64,000 nt of DNA from Robiginitomaculum sp. (GCA_021776615.1 JAJFFO010000021.1:1-64000), one strand, 5' to 3'. Shown: positions 1 to 8,298, numbered from the stretch's first letter. Made by a program: numbers and translations. The notes: generated by a model not told the origin, from the letters alone.

Positions 1-85
1 CGGCAAACTCGGCAAAGAGAATGTCTTTGATGCGGTCCAGTTCGCGCCTTTTACGCGCCGGTAAATGCTGTAAATCTGTGTTCAT
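1..85 (-). CDS. Partial nucleotidyltransferase/HEPN-type protein (N-terminus only)
   Basis: The first 28 codons of a gene that runs off the left edge of the window. The ATG is at 85 and the peptide opens MNTDLQHLPARKRRELDRIK, followed by DILFAEFA. This opening resembles the start of alphaproteobacterial proteins that join a nucleotidyltransferase domain to a HEPN domain, which usually begin with a 'LPxxKxRELxRI' helix. No catalytic residue lies inside the window, so the family call is tentative. It is followed upstream by repeat-rich, gene-free DNA. Confidence 0.5.
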   Translation of the reverse strand, partial: MNTDLQHLPARKRRELDRIKDILFAEFA

Positions 86-200
86 ACGCATCGGCCATAG
101 TCAGCACACGATTGATCCGTGCGCAAGGCCGGGACCGGGGCGGGAAGCGGCCCACAATACTGTCATACCGGCCCTCACTTTCGTAAGGGTAAAAACGAAG

Positions 201-228
201 ATGGACCCCGGCCTGCGCCGGGGTGACG
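201..228. repeat. GC-rich palindromic repeat unit
   Basis: A short hairpin unit opening ATGGACCCCGG and closing CCGGGGTGACG. It shares the frame 'ATGGAyCC ... GGrTGACG' with the 31-bp units nearby and at 30.5 and 30.8 kb, so it is probably a divergent member of the same REP-like family. Confidence 0.6.
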
Positions 229-255
229 CTTTAATGTTTGCGGTTTCCCTCACCT

Positions 256-286
256 CGTCGCCCTTCGGCTTGACCGGAGGGTCCAT
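256..286 (-). repeat. REP-like 31-bp unit, left half of an inverted pair
   Basis: Read on the minus strand it opens ATGGACCCTCCGG and closes with AAGGGCGACG. It is a diverged copy of the 31-bp unit that brackets the GIY-YIG gene at 30.5 kb. It faces the unit at 319-349 with 32 bp between them, giving a REPIN-like arrangement without a gene inside. Confidence 0.7.
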
Positions 287-318
287 GCAAACGTCATGCG
301 CACGCGCGCACCCATACG

Positions 319-349
319 ATGGATCCTCCGGTCAAGCCGAAGGACGACG
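319..349 (+). repeat. REP-like 31-bp unit, right half of an inverted pair
   Basis: It opens ATGGATCCTCCGG and closes AAGGACGACG, and differs from the unit at 30832-30862 at only a few positions. It forms the right half of a head-to-head pair with 256-286. Confidence 0.75.
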
Positions 350-599
350 AGGAGTATGTGAAGGCATGTTACCCCGGCGAATGTCTAAAATAGGGTGGCG
401 CTTTTTCACCCCTTCTCCCCCATCCTTGCTTTGGGGAGGGAGAAGGTTGGGATGAGGGGTAAAGGGTTTGGAGATTATCAGAAGATCGCGCGACCACTTT
501 CTACATTCCTGCCCCTCACCTCGATCCTCTCCCCATGGGAGAGGAGGAAGGAGACGGAGAGGAGGAAGGAGGCGGTGTTATCCCGAGGATAGCGGCGGC

Positions 600-790
600 A
601 GGGTCACGCCAGTATCAAATGACCCTCAGCCTGCGACCCTTAACTGTCCCTCATTCGTCCCTTATGCGGTGCTTATGGCGGGCAAAAAGAGCGCTTATCG
701 ACGCTTATTGTCCCTGCATAAATACACTCATTTCCGGCTTATCCCCGGTGCCGCATCAGCGCCTATACTGCTGGTGTGTACGAAAGATTA
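600..790 (-). repeat. Degenerate 11-12 bp tandem array (copy A, reverse orientation)
   Basis: Read on the minus strand this stretch has repeated motifs such as GAGGGTCATTTGATACT, TTAAGGGTC, GAGGGAC and ATAAGGGAC spaced about 11-12 bp apart. The same motifs in the same style occur on the plus strand at 15574-15730, so the two look like diverged copies of one dispersed element in opposite orientation. No coding potential is evident. Confidence 0.5.
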
Positions 791-883
791 TTGCTGCCGC
801 GCACGACTATTTAAAAACGTGAATGCAAGTAAAATAAGGCGTTGCGCCGCGCCGCATCGAGGCATTGATGCGCATGTGCCGTC

Positions 884-1069
884 TTAAAACGGGCGTTTAA
901 AATAAAGGCTGACGGCGCCGCTGAGCGGAGTTTCCAAAGCATTGACCAATTCCCACCCATCAAGGCCGCGCCGGTTGAGCGTTTCTTCAATAAGTTCGTC
1001 TAGCGCCTGAGCGCGCGCGAACGCTGGCGGGCTTACCCGCTCGAGTTTATAGACCCATTTGGTTTTCAT
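884..1069 (-). CDS. DUF4177 domain protein
   Basis: A 61-residue protein of the DUF4177 type: an opening 'KWVYK' beta strand, a helix carrying 'LIEETLNRRGLDGWELVN' and a last strand near 'SLYFKR'. The family is small, widespread and without a firm function. Its ATG overlaps the stop of the ribbon-helix-helix gene upstream (ATGA), so it is the third gene of an SPFH / RHH / DUF4177 operon and is probably translationally coupled. Recognition rests on the W-Y-K opening and the G-W-E-L-V core. Confidence 0.8.
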   Translation of the reverse strand: MKTKWVYKLERVSPPAFARAQALDELIEETLNRRGLDGWELVNALETPLSGAVSLYFKRPF

Positions 1070-1272
1070 GGTGATTTGTCCTCTTCCTTGTCCACATCAA
1101 TTACGGGCGGCGGGAGCTCGCGCAACCGCCCGGCCCGGCGCAGGGCGTCGCGCAATACATATTCAACTTGTGCATTGAGGGAGCGCAAATCATCATCCGA
1201 CCAGCGTTTCATCGCGTCCAGAATGTCGGTATGAATGCGTAACGGGTAGGATTTTTTTGGTTTGCGCGCCAC
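1066..1272 (-). CDS. Arc/ribbon-helix-helix DNA-binding protein
   Basis: A 68-residue basic protein that starts with GTG at 1272. It reads as a ribbon-helix-helix domain of the Arc/HicB-antitoxin type: a beta strand 'YPLRIHTDI' followed by two helices with 'SLNAQVEYVLRDAL'. Such proteins dimerise and use the strand to contact DNA. No toxin gene is adjacent; it sits 11 bp after an SPFH gene and overlaps a DUF4177 gene, so a toxin-antitoxin role is not supported. It may autoregulate the operon through the TGATATC repeats at 2206-2223 (inference). Confidence 0.8.
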   Translation of the reverse strand: MARKPKKSYPLRIHTDILDAMKRWSDDDLRSLNAQVEYVLRDALRRAGRLRELPPPVIDVDKEEDKSP

Positions 1273-1283
1273 AATGACAACCC

Positions 1284-2174
1284 CTAATAGATCGAGCCGG
1301 TATTAACCACCGGTTGCGTGGCCCGGTCGGAACACAACACCACCAGAAGATTGCTGACCATGGCGGCCCGGCGTTCGTCGTCAAGTTCCACAACGCCTCT
1401 TTCCTTTAAAGAGTCGAGCGCCGATTCGACCATGCCAACCGCGCCTTCTACGATAAGCCTGCGCGCCGCAATGATGGCCCCGGCCTGTTGGCGTTGCAAC
1501 ATCGCCTGGGCAATCTCGGGCGAATAAGCCAGATGCGAAATACGCGATTCAATCACCGTGATACCGGCTTTGGAAAGGCGGTCCTGAATTTCAGATTTCA
1601 TCCGCTCTGAAATTTCCGCAGCATGAGAGCGCAAAGAAACGTCACCTTCCTTTTGCGGGTCATACGGATAACTGGTGGCCATAGAGCGAATGGCGGCTTC
1701 GGACTGGATTTGTACAAAGCTTTCATACTCGTCCACATTAAATACCGCTTCGGCACTGTCGGCCACTTCCCACACCACGATCGCGGCAATTTCAATCGGT
1801 GAACCGCCAGAATCATTGACCTTCATCCGCCCGCTTTCAAAATTGCGAACCCGCAAAGAGATTTTCTTTTTGGAAAAAAACGGGTTGTTGAAATGTAGGC
1901 CCTGACTACGGTTCGTGCCCACATATTTGCCAAACAGACTAAGTACCGCCGACTGGTTTGGCTCGACCTTATAAAGCCCGTTAAGAAGAAAAATACAGGT
2001 TAAAACCGTCGCGATCATCAGCGCAAGTCCGCTAAGTATTATGGCCTTCGCATCCAAAGAAACGCCGTTCACCAGTAGAAAAATACCGGCGATAACACCG
2101 CCAAGACCAAGGATTATGATCAGGACTAACGTCGGAATACCCGGTAGGGATTTGATTGATTTTTCTTGCATCAT
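1284..2174 (-). CDS. SPFH/Band 7 membrane protein
   Basis: A 296-residue protein with two N-terminal membrane segments (about residues 13-35 and 42-65) followed by an SPFH (stomatin/prohibitin/flotillin/HflK) domain from about residue 70 to 270, including '[18 protein letters not shown]' at its start and a helical region rich in Ala/Glu near '[15 protein letters not shown]'. These proteins form membrane scaffolds that often modulate proteases. A ribosome site GGAGATG lies 7 nt before the first of two adjacent ATGs, favouring 2174. It leads the operon with the RHH and DUF4177 genes. Confidence 0.88.
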   Translation of the reverse strand: MMQEKSIKSLPGIPTLVLIIILGLGGVIAGIFLLVNGVSLDAKAIILSGLALMIATVLTCIFLLNGLYKVEPNQSAVLSLFGKYVGTNRSQGLHFNNPFFSKKKISLRVRNFESGRMKVNDSGGSPIEIAAIVVWEVADSAEAVFNVDEYESFVQIQSEAAIRSMATSYPYDPQKEGDVSLRSHAAEISERMKSEIQDRLSKAGITVIESRISHLAYSPEIAQAMLQRQQAGAIIAARRLIVEGAVGMVESALDSLKERGVVELDDERRAAMVSNLLVVLCSDRATQPVVNTGSIY

Positions 2175-2205
2175 GGTTCATCTCCATTTTTTGATTATGT
2201 AAGAA

Positions 2206-2223
2206 TGATATCACTTTGATATC
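2206..2223 (-). promoter_or_regulatory. Tandem TGATATC boxes, candidate operator
   Basis: Two copies of TGATATC start 11 bp apart (2206-2212 and 2217-2223) just upstream of the SPFH gene. Because GATATC is itself a palindrome, the site can also be read as an inverted repeat. One-turn spacing of short direct repeats is typical of operators bound by ribbon-helix-helix proteins such as Arc and MetJ, and an RHH gene is in the operon. The link is inferred. Confidence 0.4.
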
Positions 2224-2307
2224 TATTTGTCAAAAATGAAAATGCAATACCGGTCCGCTCACCTACAAGGTTGTGGTAAAAGGCGGGAAAAGAAAAAGAC
2301 TGGATAC

Positions 2308-2721
2308 CTATGAAGACAAAGGATGGTCGCTGCGCAATTGCAGCAAATCCCACTGATTGCCATACAGATCTTCAAACACGGCGACCGTGCCATAATCCTG
2401 CTCGACCGGTTCGCGGATAAAGTTAATCCCCTTGGCCTGCATTGCATTATAATCACGCCAAAAATCATCACTATTGAGGAATAGAAAAACCCGGCCACCG
2501 GATTGATTGCCAATGAATTTTTCCTGCTCCGGACTTGCCGCTCTGGCCAACAATATGTTGGTCCCCTGCGAACCCGGCGGCGCGATAACCACCCAGCGTT
2601 TATTCTGTTCCGGCTGCGCCGTGTCCTCAATCAGTTTAAACGACAATTTTTGCGTATAAAAGGCGATGGCCTCGTCATAGTCGCGGACCACAAGAGCAAT
2701 ATGGGTGATCATTTGGCGCAT
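2308..2721 (-). CDS. VOC family protein (glyoxalase/bleomycin-resistance fold)
   Basis: A 137-residue protein with the paired beta-alpha-beta-beta-beta layout of vicinal oxygen chelate proteins: 'ITHIALVVRDYDEAIAFYTQ' at the start, 'RWVVIAPPGSQG' in the middle and 'GTVAVFEDLYGNQWDLLQL' at the end. The metal ligands of the family are usually one His and one Glu per half; His near residue 7 is present, and the second half carries Val-Phe-Glu. The substrate is not predictable. It follows an FAD reductase by 12 bp and may be cotranscribed with it and the GntR regulator. Confidence 0.85.
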   Translation of the reverse strand: MRQMITHIALVVRDYDEAIAFYTQKLSFKLIEDTAQPEQNKRWVVIAPPGSQGTNILLARAASPEQEKFIGNQSGGRVFLFLNSDDFWRDYNAMQAKGINFIREPVEQDYGTVAVFEDLYGNQWDLLQLRSDHPLSS

Positions 2722-2733
2722 GATTACAATCCT

Positions 2734-3960
2734 TTAACGCGCTTGCATCATGATATCTTTCATCGGCATTGTAGTGTCGACAAGACTTTTGAGATCAGGG
2801 CAAGCCCCTTTGGCAATCATCATCCGGGCAGCCATATATTCGCCCGGTGCATTCACCGCATCGCAGGCAATAAGCGCACCGTCTCGAAAATAGAAAACCG
2901 CAAAAGCTTTGGCATCCGGGTCGCCGCGCACAATGGTTTTGTCATACCCCTCGGACAGGCCGGCGATTTGCAATTTGAGATCATATTGGTCAGACCAAAA
3001 CCATGGCACCTGATTATATGGCTTTTCGCGCCCGACAATGGTGCCAGCGGCGGTTTTGCCCTGCTCCAAGGCATTGTGAACCGATTCAAGGCGCAAATCG
3101 CGACCGTAAATCGCATTTGGATGACGGGTGACGTCGCCAATCGCCAAAATATGGGGATCCTTGGTGCGACACAATTCATCGACGACAATGCCGTTATCGC
3201 AAACAAGACCCGCTTTATCCGCCAACTCAACATTGGGAATAAGACCAATACCCACCAACGCCAAATCGGTCTGCAGTTCAGTGCCGTCATTAAGGCGAAC
3301 GGCAGTCAATTTATCATCACCGATAAAAGCGTTCGCCAAAACATTGGTAAGAATTTTTACACCGTGCTCCCGGTGCGTATGTTCAAAAAAATCAGAAATT
3401 TCCTGGCCGGCAACTCGCGCCAAAACCCGCGCTTCGGCTTCCAGAACACTAACCTCAAGCCCGCGCTTGCGCGCGGTTGCCGCAACTTCCAACCCAACAT
3501 AGCCGCCGCCAATTACCGTTAAATGCCGCCCGGCATGCAGGGCATCGCTCAATCGGATGGCATCGCCTAATCCACGTAAAATGTGCACGCCAGGCAAAGA
3601 CTCGCCCGCACAATTCATCCGCCGTGCCCGGCCACCGGTCGCCAGAATAAGATAGGAAAACTCAAATGATTCGCCGTTGTCACACACGATACGCTTTGCC
3701 GTACAGTCCAGCGCAACAACCGTGTGGTTAGTGAGGACACGCACATTGTGTTCATCCCAAAAGGCTTCTGGTTTAAACAATACGGCGCTGATATCGGTTT
3801 CGCCGGCCAGCCAGTCTTTCGACAATGGCGGCCGTTGATAAGGCGCATAATCTTCATCGCCAATCAGCGTTATCGGTTCTTGGTACCCTAATTGCCGCAG
3901 ACTCGCCGCAGCCTGACCAGCCGCATGACCAGCGCCAATAATAACTACGCCCGGTTTCAT
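2734..3960 (-). CDS. FAD/NAD(P)-dependent ferredoxin-reductase-like oxidoreductase
   Basis: A 408-residue pyridine-nucleotide disulfide-fold protein of the putidaredoxin/rhodocoxin reductase type. It has the FAD dinucleotide motif GAGHAA at about residues 9-14, the conserved 'PYQRPPLSKDWL' segment, a second Rossmann motif GGGYVGLE near residue 150 for NAD(P)H, and 'ILAIGDVT' near residue 270 for FAD. There is no redox-active CxxC, as expected of this group. Such enzymes pass electrons from NADH to a [2Fe-2S] ferredoxin for cytochrome P450s or dioxygenases; no such partner is seen nearby. It lies between a PhnF-like regulator and a VOC gene. Confidence 0.9.
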   Translation of the reverse strand: MKPGVVIIGAGHAAGQAAASLRQLGYQEPITLIGDEDYAPYQRPPLSKDWLAGETDISAVLFKPEAFWDEHNVRVLTNHTVVALDCTAKRIVCDNGESFEFSYLILATGGRARRMNCAGESLPGVHILRGLGDAIRLSDALHAGRHLTVIGGGYVGLEVAATARKRGLEVSVLEAEARVLARVAGQEISDFFEHTHREHGVKILTNVLANAFIGDDKLTAVRLNDGTELQTDLALVGIGLIPNVELADKAGLVCDNGIVVDELCRTKDPHILAIGDVTRHPNAIYGRDLRLESVHNALEQGKTAAGTIVGREKPYNQVPWFWSDQYDLKLQIAGLSEGYDKTIVRGDPDAKAFAVFYFRDGALIACDAVNAPGEYMAARMMIAKGACPDLKSLVDTTMPMKDIMMQAR

Positions 3961-3992
3961 CGCCTTGCCCCTTTTTGTACCGGGGAAAGCGC

Positions 3993-4721
3993 TTACCCCA
4001 ACTGAGCGTGAGAATAAACCTCAACTTTATCAGAAGCAAACAAGGAGCAGTCATGAAACACCGGATCACCGTGCACAGACACAAACAAACACCCGACAAT
4101 CAGCAAAGGCGTGTGCGCACTAATGGCCAGCGCCGCGCGCTCATCCGCAGTGGCAGCCCGCGCCCGCATTCTGACCCATTTGCGTTTAATCTGTCTGATA
4201 TTCATCCGCTCCAGCGCTTTAGGCAAATTCTGCGTTTCCCGGAACGCGTCCAAAATCCCCGGCATGCGTTTCAACGGCATTGTCCGCGAGATCAACGCCA
4301 AAACTTCCTCGTCCGCAGATCTGACAACGAAGTCAATTACCGCCATAGGGTCGGAAATTTTGATCTGCAGCGCTTTCGCCATTTGTGCAGTAGCTGGTTC
4401 AATTCGAACCGGGTTTTCGTGCCCATGTCCGCGCTTTGCCAATTCGATATTCACATCCGACGGGGCGTAAATGTCGGACGAATAATCTATATTGATCAAC
4501 GGCCGGCGCACAAAACTGCCGCGACCTTGGGTAACCTGAACAAGGTCTTCCATAACCAAACGCTGAATGGAGCGCCGCACCGTATGGCGATTAACCGCAT
4601 AATGTTTGGCAAGGGCGTTCTCTGTTGGCAACCTAACGCCCGGCGCAAGTTCGCCCGATGCGATCTTGGCAGCAAGGTCATTGGCAATCATCTGCCACAG
4701 CGCAACAGGTCCTGAACTCAT
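3993..4721 (-). CDS. GntR-family regulator with UTRA domain (PhnF-like)
   Basis: A 242-residue regulator. Residues about 8-70 form a GntR winged helix ('LPTENALAKHYAVNRHTVRR' is the recognition region), and residues about 90-235 form a UTRA ligand-binding domain. The layout matches HutC/PhnF regulators of phosphonate or amino-acid use, but no phosphonate genes are in the window, so the ligand is unknown. It is the first gene of a probable operon with the FAD reductase (32 bp gap) and the VOC gene. An inverted repeat at 4812-4832 upstream is a candidate self-operator. Confidence 0.87.
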   Translation of the reverse strand: MSSGPVALWQMIANDLAAKIASGELAPGVRLPTENALAKHYAVNRHTVRRSIQRLVMEDLVQVTQGRGSFVRRPLINIDYSSDIYAPSDVNIELAKRGHGHENPVRIEPATAQMAKALQIKISDPMAVIDFVVRSADEEVLALISRTMPLKRMPGILDAFRETQNLPKALERMNIRQIKRKWVRMRARAATADERAALAISAHTPLLIVGCLFVSVHGDPVFHDCSLFASDKVEVYSHAQLG

Positions 4722-4811
4722 ACGTCTCTTTCAACCAGCATTTCGTGACTTCTTTTACTGAACCTTGGGTGAATAGGAAACAAAAAAACCACTATTTTCC
4801 AACCTCTTGCA

Positions 4812-4832
4812 CGACAAATTTGATATTTGTCG
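4812..4832. promoter_or_regulatory. Inverted repeat, candidate GntR operator
   Basis: A perfect 8-bp inverted repeat, CGACAAAT - TTGAT - ATTTGTCG, lies in the 252-bp gap between the divergent PhnF-like regulator and cytochrome c genes. Its length and symmetry fit a dimeric winged-helix operator. Binding by the adjacent regulator is inferred. Confidence 0.45.
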
Positions 4833-4973
4833 ATGACCGTGACCAGACAGCAACAGCGGCAAATTGGTGCGCCAGTCTGACGCACTCAACGGCTGCAAAT
4901 AAAGCAGACATAGACACTGGTATTGAGATAGCTTTGCCGAAATTTCATGATCGAAAACACTGTGGAGCAGACA

Positions 4974-5471
4974 ATGAATAAACCCCTTCTTGGTTTTCTT
5001 GGATTTATAACCTCTCTAAGTTTTGCCGCCTGCAGCCCGAATGCTGCGCCAGATACCTCTGCACAATCACCCCAAAGTACGCCCAAGGAAACGCAGCTTA
5101 CAAAAACTGAAACCGTATCAATTGATAAAGTTGAAAAACCTGGTGATACCGGCTCTGATCTTGCTAACGGTCGAAGACAATTCGCCAAGTGTAAGGTTTG
5201 CCACACATTGGCTGAAGGTGGTGCGCACAAGGTTGGGCCTAATCTTTATGGCTTCTATGAAAGCCCCGCTGCACAAGCTGAAGGCTTTCGCTACTCACCC
5301 GCGCTTAAAAAAGCCGAACTGGTTTGGAATCAGCAGAGCCTTGAACGTTGGCTGGAAAACCCACGCAAAGCCGTGCCGGGAACCACCATGTCCTTTGTCG
5401 GAGTGCGGGACGAAAAAGCCCGGCGCGATTTGATTGCCTATTTGCTCCAGCAAACCCAATCCCAGCCCTGA
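4974..5471 (+). CDS. Cytochrome c lipoprotein
   Basis: A 165-residue precursor. The ATG at 4974 is chosen because GGAG lies 6 nt upstream and it starts a lipoprotein signal (MNKPLLGFLGFITSLSFAAC, lipobox cysteine at residue 20). A Ser/Thr/Pro-rich tether of about 45 residues follows, then a class I cytochrome c domain with the haem motif CKVCH and a distal methionine in 'TTMSFVG'. It is probably anchored to a membrane facing the periplasm as a short-range electron carrier. No oxidase is adjacent. It ends 6 bp before the convergent barrel gene. Confidence 0.88.
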   Translation: MNKPLLGFLGFITSLSFAACSPNAAPDTSAQSPQSTPKETQLTKTETVSIDKVEKPGDTGSDLANGRRQFAKCKVCHTLAEGGAHKVGPNLYGFYESPAAQAEGFRYSPALKKAELVWNQQSLERWLENPRKAVPGTTMSFVGVRDEKARRDLIAYLLQQTQSQP

Positions 5472-5477
5472 AACCGT

Positions 5478-6236
5478 TTAAAAACGCTTCCACCAGCTTA
5501 ACGTCACTCCGGTATCGCGCACCACATTACGCCCTATTAAGGTACGTGCCAAAGAAAGCTGCGCGCCAGTATCATTGTTGAAATGCCAAACACCGCCAAT
5601 CTGCGTCTTGAGGCTGTCATTGGTTTTTATGGCCCTGCGCGATGATGGTATGCCGACGACGATGAAGGACTGCAGCAAAAATTGAAGTTTTGGTGTTGCC
5701 ATCATTCCATAAGTAGAATCCAGCCGTATTTCATTGCCACTGCCCTGAGCGCGCTCCCTAAACCCAAGCTGAAAATCAACAAATCCAGGGCGGCCAGCAA
5801 CACGGAACGAGCGACCAGCCAAGGCTCGTATTTCCCAATCAAGGCCGCGCTGCCCCAAGGGCTTATTAAAGCCATTTTCCACTCTGCCGGGAATAAATGC
5901 CCCGGTTTGTGCCGATACCACCCATTCCCCAACATTGCCCAAGGCGCGCCGTATCGACAACTCAGTAGCGCCCAACCCGTCTGCCTCATCAACAATATCG
6001 CCGGTGCGCAAGCGCACGGTTTGAAAAGCGGGGCGGGCAACCAAGGTCCAGTTATCACTCAACCCGTATTCGATATAAATCGAGTTTTCGTATTTTTGGA
6101 AACTCAGATCAACATTTGCTTTGCCCTTGCCATCAAAGCCGCGCGTTGTGCCCTGCCATGTGAAGGACGAAATACTCTGCCCTTTCCCCGCTTCCATAGG
6201 CCATGCGCCGGCTAAAGCAGGTTGTATTCCCACCAA
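5478..6236 (-). CDS. Outer-membrane beta-barrel protein, start codon unresolved
   Basis: An uncharacterised protein of about 250 residues with alternating hydrophobic/polar strands and an aromatic C-terminus (WWKRF), the usual signature of an outer-membrane barrel. The first usual start in frame is TTG at 6236, but the frame stays open upstream and encodes an ideal signal peptide (RIRCLVNLFLTTIICTLVGI then QPALAG) with no ATG, GTG or TTG before it. Translation may start at an unusual codon (ATT at 6248/6245 or ATA at 6281) close to the stop of the aldolase gene at 6269. Function is unknown. Confidence 0.65.
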   Translation of the reverse strand: MVGIQPALAGAWPMEAGKGQSISSFTWQGTTRGFDGKGKANVDLSFQKYENSIYIEYGLSDNWTLVARPAFQTVRLRTGDIVDEADGLGATELSIRRALGNVGEWVVSAQTGAFIPGRVENGFNKPLGQRGLDWEIRALAGRSFRVAGRPGFVDFQLGFRERAQGSGNEIRLDSTYGMMATPKLQFLLQSFIVVGIPSSRRAIKTNDSLKTQIGGVWHFNNDTGAQLSLARTLIGRNVVRDTGVTLSWWKRF

Positions 6237-6268
6237 AGTGCAAATAATGGTCGTTAGAAAAAGGTTTA

Positions 6269-7045
6269 CTAAACAGCGTATCCTGGCGATTCCCGATCTA
6301 CCCTGGAACGTAGTGCCGCCCAGGCGATTTCCATAAAGAACTCGTTGATGACCCCCTCTTGCCCTTGGGCAAAGACCCGGTCCTGCATCATCTTATCTTG
6401 TGAAATCAGCGCCGCGCCACCGCTTTGCGCCATTACCTGAACGCGGCATGCTCGTTCCAGTAAATACACGCGCAAATAAGCGTTGAAAGGATGTGATCCA
6501 ACCGACATGGTGCCATGATTGCGCAAGATCATCAGATTTTTATCGCCCAAATCGGCAACCAGGCGCTTTTGTTCGTCTGCCTCGATCGCAATACCCTCAT
6601 AATCATGATAGGCGACATCACTCATCACATTCATTGCCAATTGCGACACTGGCAAAAGCCCCTCTTGCTGCGCCGCTACGGCAACGCCCGCATCGGTGTG
6701 CAGGTGAATGGTGCAACTTACGTCCTTGCGCGCCCGGTGAATTGCCGAATGGATGATGAAGCCAGCGGGATTAATGCCGAATTGAATCGGCGGTAAAACA
6801 TTGCCATCAATATCCACCTTAACCAAATTGGACGCCGTCACATCTTCAAACAAATACCCGAATGGGTTGATGAGAAAGTGTTCCTCTGGCCCCGGAACCC
6901 GCAAGGAAATATGGGAGAAAAATAAATCATCCCACCCGTGCAAATGCACCAAGCGATAGAGTGCCGCCAAATCACAGCGCGCTTTCCACTCATCCTCACC
7001 CACCATTTCGCGCACCGAAGACTCTTCTTGTAGTTCAGCGGCCAT
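6269..7045 (-). CDS. Class II aldolase/adducin family protein
   Basis: A 258-residue protein of the class II aldolase/adducin fold. The zinc-site pattern is visible: 'HSAIHRARKDVSCTIHLHTD' supplies the HxH pair, and 'LRNHGTMSVG' holds the third histidine. A Glu that could act in catalysis precedes the first region. Members include fuculose- and ribulose-phosphate aldolases and proteins without known substrate; nothing here identifies the substrate. It may be cotranscribed with the barrel gene downstream, which begins close to its stop. Confidence 0.88.
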   Translation of the reverse strand: MAAELQEESSVREMVGEDEWKARCDLAALYRLVHLHGWDDLFFSHISLRVPGPEEHFLINPFGYLFEDVTASNLVKVDIDGNVLPPIQFGINPAGFIIHSAIHRARKDVSCTIHLHTDAGVAVAAQQEGLLPVSQLAMNVMSDVAYHDYEGIAIEADEQKRLVADLGDKNLMILRNHGTMSVGSHPFNAYLRVYLLERACRVQVMAQSGGAALISQDKMMQDRVFAQGQEGVINEFFMEIAWAALRSRVDRESPGYAV

Positions 7046-7206
7046 GTCGGCACCCTTCTATTTTCATTTAAAAAGCCGATAAAGGCTAACCAGTTTGCCC
7101 GGTTATGACAATGCCAAAGGATTGCAGCAATTGCTCTTGTCGTTAACGTCACATCAATTGGTTTGCGTAAATATGCGGTCTTAACGGGTAAATCGGACTT
7201 TCAAAC

Positions 7207-8298
7207 ATGGGGTTTTCCTCGCAATTTAAAATGTCGGACTTAGCGCGGCTGGCGCAATCCAATGATCCCGCGCACCGGGATCAATTGCTGATAGCCCTTG
7301 GGTCACTATGTGCCCTCAGCCCCTTAGAAGACAAAGCGACCGATGCCGCCGTTGGGCAGATTATGCTGATCCTATACCCAAAAGTGGGTGTGAATGCGCG
7401 TCAGGCGCTTTCGGGCAGCATGTGTAAAGTCGCTTGGGCGTCGTTGCCGCTGATCATGAACATTGCCCAGGATATCCCGCCCATCGCGGCACCGGTCATT
7501 GCGTCCAGCCCGGTTTTGCGTGAAGCTGAACTTATTCAACTGGTAAAAAAGACCGGCCCCGATCACCACGCCTTAATCGCTAATCGCCCCAATATCGGTG
7601 AAACCATTACCGGCGCCCTCGCCCGCCAGGACGATCCCGATGTGCTCACGGCGCTTATCGGCAACGCTTCCGCAAAACTCAGCATGGAATCTTTTGCCAC
7701 CTGCGTACGGGTTTCGCGCCGCGTTGAACCCTTGCGGGCCAAACTCACACAGCGTGCCGACATGCCACGCAGTCTTATACCGTCTCTGTTTGCATATTCC
7801 GATGACGCCATGCGCAAAGACATTTCCGAACAATTTGGCGTGGATGGCAATCATTTGTCCGCTGTTGTTAAAGATGCCATCGCCAATAAGCCAAAAAAGC
7901 CCGAACAAAGCGGCGATCAAAGAATGGAAGAAGCGGCGCGGCGGTTGATCGAGAAGTTGGCGCAGTCCGACCGACTGTCCCCGGCTTTTATTATCAAGTC
8001 TCTAAATGACAAAAAATTCGTACTGTTTGAGTACGCTCTTGCCCGTCTGGCTGGTGTCGGCGTTAGCCAGCTTCGCGACTCCATGGGTAATGATCCGTTA
8101 TACGCCCTTGCCTTGAGTTGCCGCGCAGCGCGCATTGATCGCGGCGTATTCCCCTCCATACACAGTGCTTTGAAAAGCGCGGGCCGGGAAATTGCCGCCA
8201 TTACCGGTGATGAGGGCAATAAAGCGGCCAATGCATTTAGTGGCCATTCCCCGGCCGCCGCCGCTGTAGCCCTAAGATTGTTGAGTCGCGAAGGTTGA
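7207..8298 (+). CDS. DUF2336 domain protein (first of two)
   Basis: A 363-residue soluble, all-helical protein beginning MSDLARLAQS at residue 9 (an internal ATG at 7231 is an alternative start). The opening and the repeated short helices with Leu/Ala-rich faces fit DUF2336, a family found mainly in alphaproteobacteria. The middle contains HEAT-like units such as 'QDDPDVLTALIGNASAKLS'. Function is unknown. The NAD kinase gene follows 30 bp later in the same direction. A second DUF2336 gene lies at 36677. Confidence 0.8.
   Translation: MGFSSQFKMSDLARLAQSNDPAHRDQLLIALGSLCALSPLEDKATDAAVGQIMLILYPKVGVNARQALSGSMCKVAWASLPLIMNIAQDIPPIAAPVIASSPVLREAELIQLVKKTGPDHHALIANRPNIGETITGALARQDDPDVLTALIGNASAKLSMESFATCVRVSRRVEPLRAKLTQRADMPRSLIPSLFAYSDDAMRKDISEQFGVDGNHLSAVVKDAIANKPKKPEQSGDQRMEEAARRLIEKLAQSDRLSPAFIIKSLNDKKFVLFEYALARLAGVGVSQLRDSMGNDPLYALALSCRAARIDRGVFPSIHSALKSAGREIAAITGDEGNKAANAFSGHSPAAAAVALRLLSREG

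Larger units (their letters stand above)
86..883. repeat. Repeat-rich intergenic region with several palindromic repeat families
   Basis: About 800 bp without a convincing gene. It holds a GC-rich palindrome at 201-228, a head-to-head pair of 31-bp REP-like units at 256-286 and 319-349, two CT/GA-rich inverted repeats near 410-460 and 515-560 (built on CCCCTC...CTCTCCCC and GAGAGG), and an array of degenerate 11-12 bp units at about 600-790. Open frames here are short, overlap in several phases, and read through the repeats, so they are treated as non-coding. Confidence 0.7.

Noticed and set aside
1066-1272. The ribbon-helix-helix gene as half of a toxin-antitoxin pair
   Set aside because: Neither neighbour is a toxin family; the SPFH and DUF4177 context points elsewhere.
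2503-3522. A 339-codon plus-strand open frame opposite the FAD reductase
   Set aside because: The minus strand encodes clear FAD and NAD motifs; the plus frame has no recognisable domain or ribosome site.
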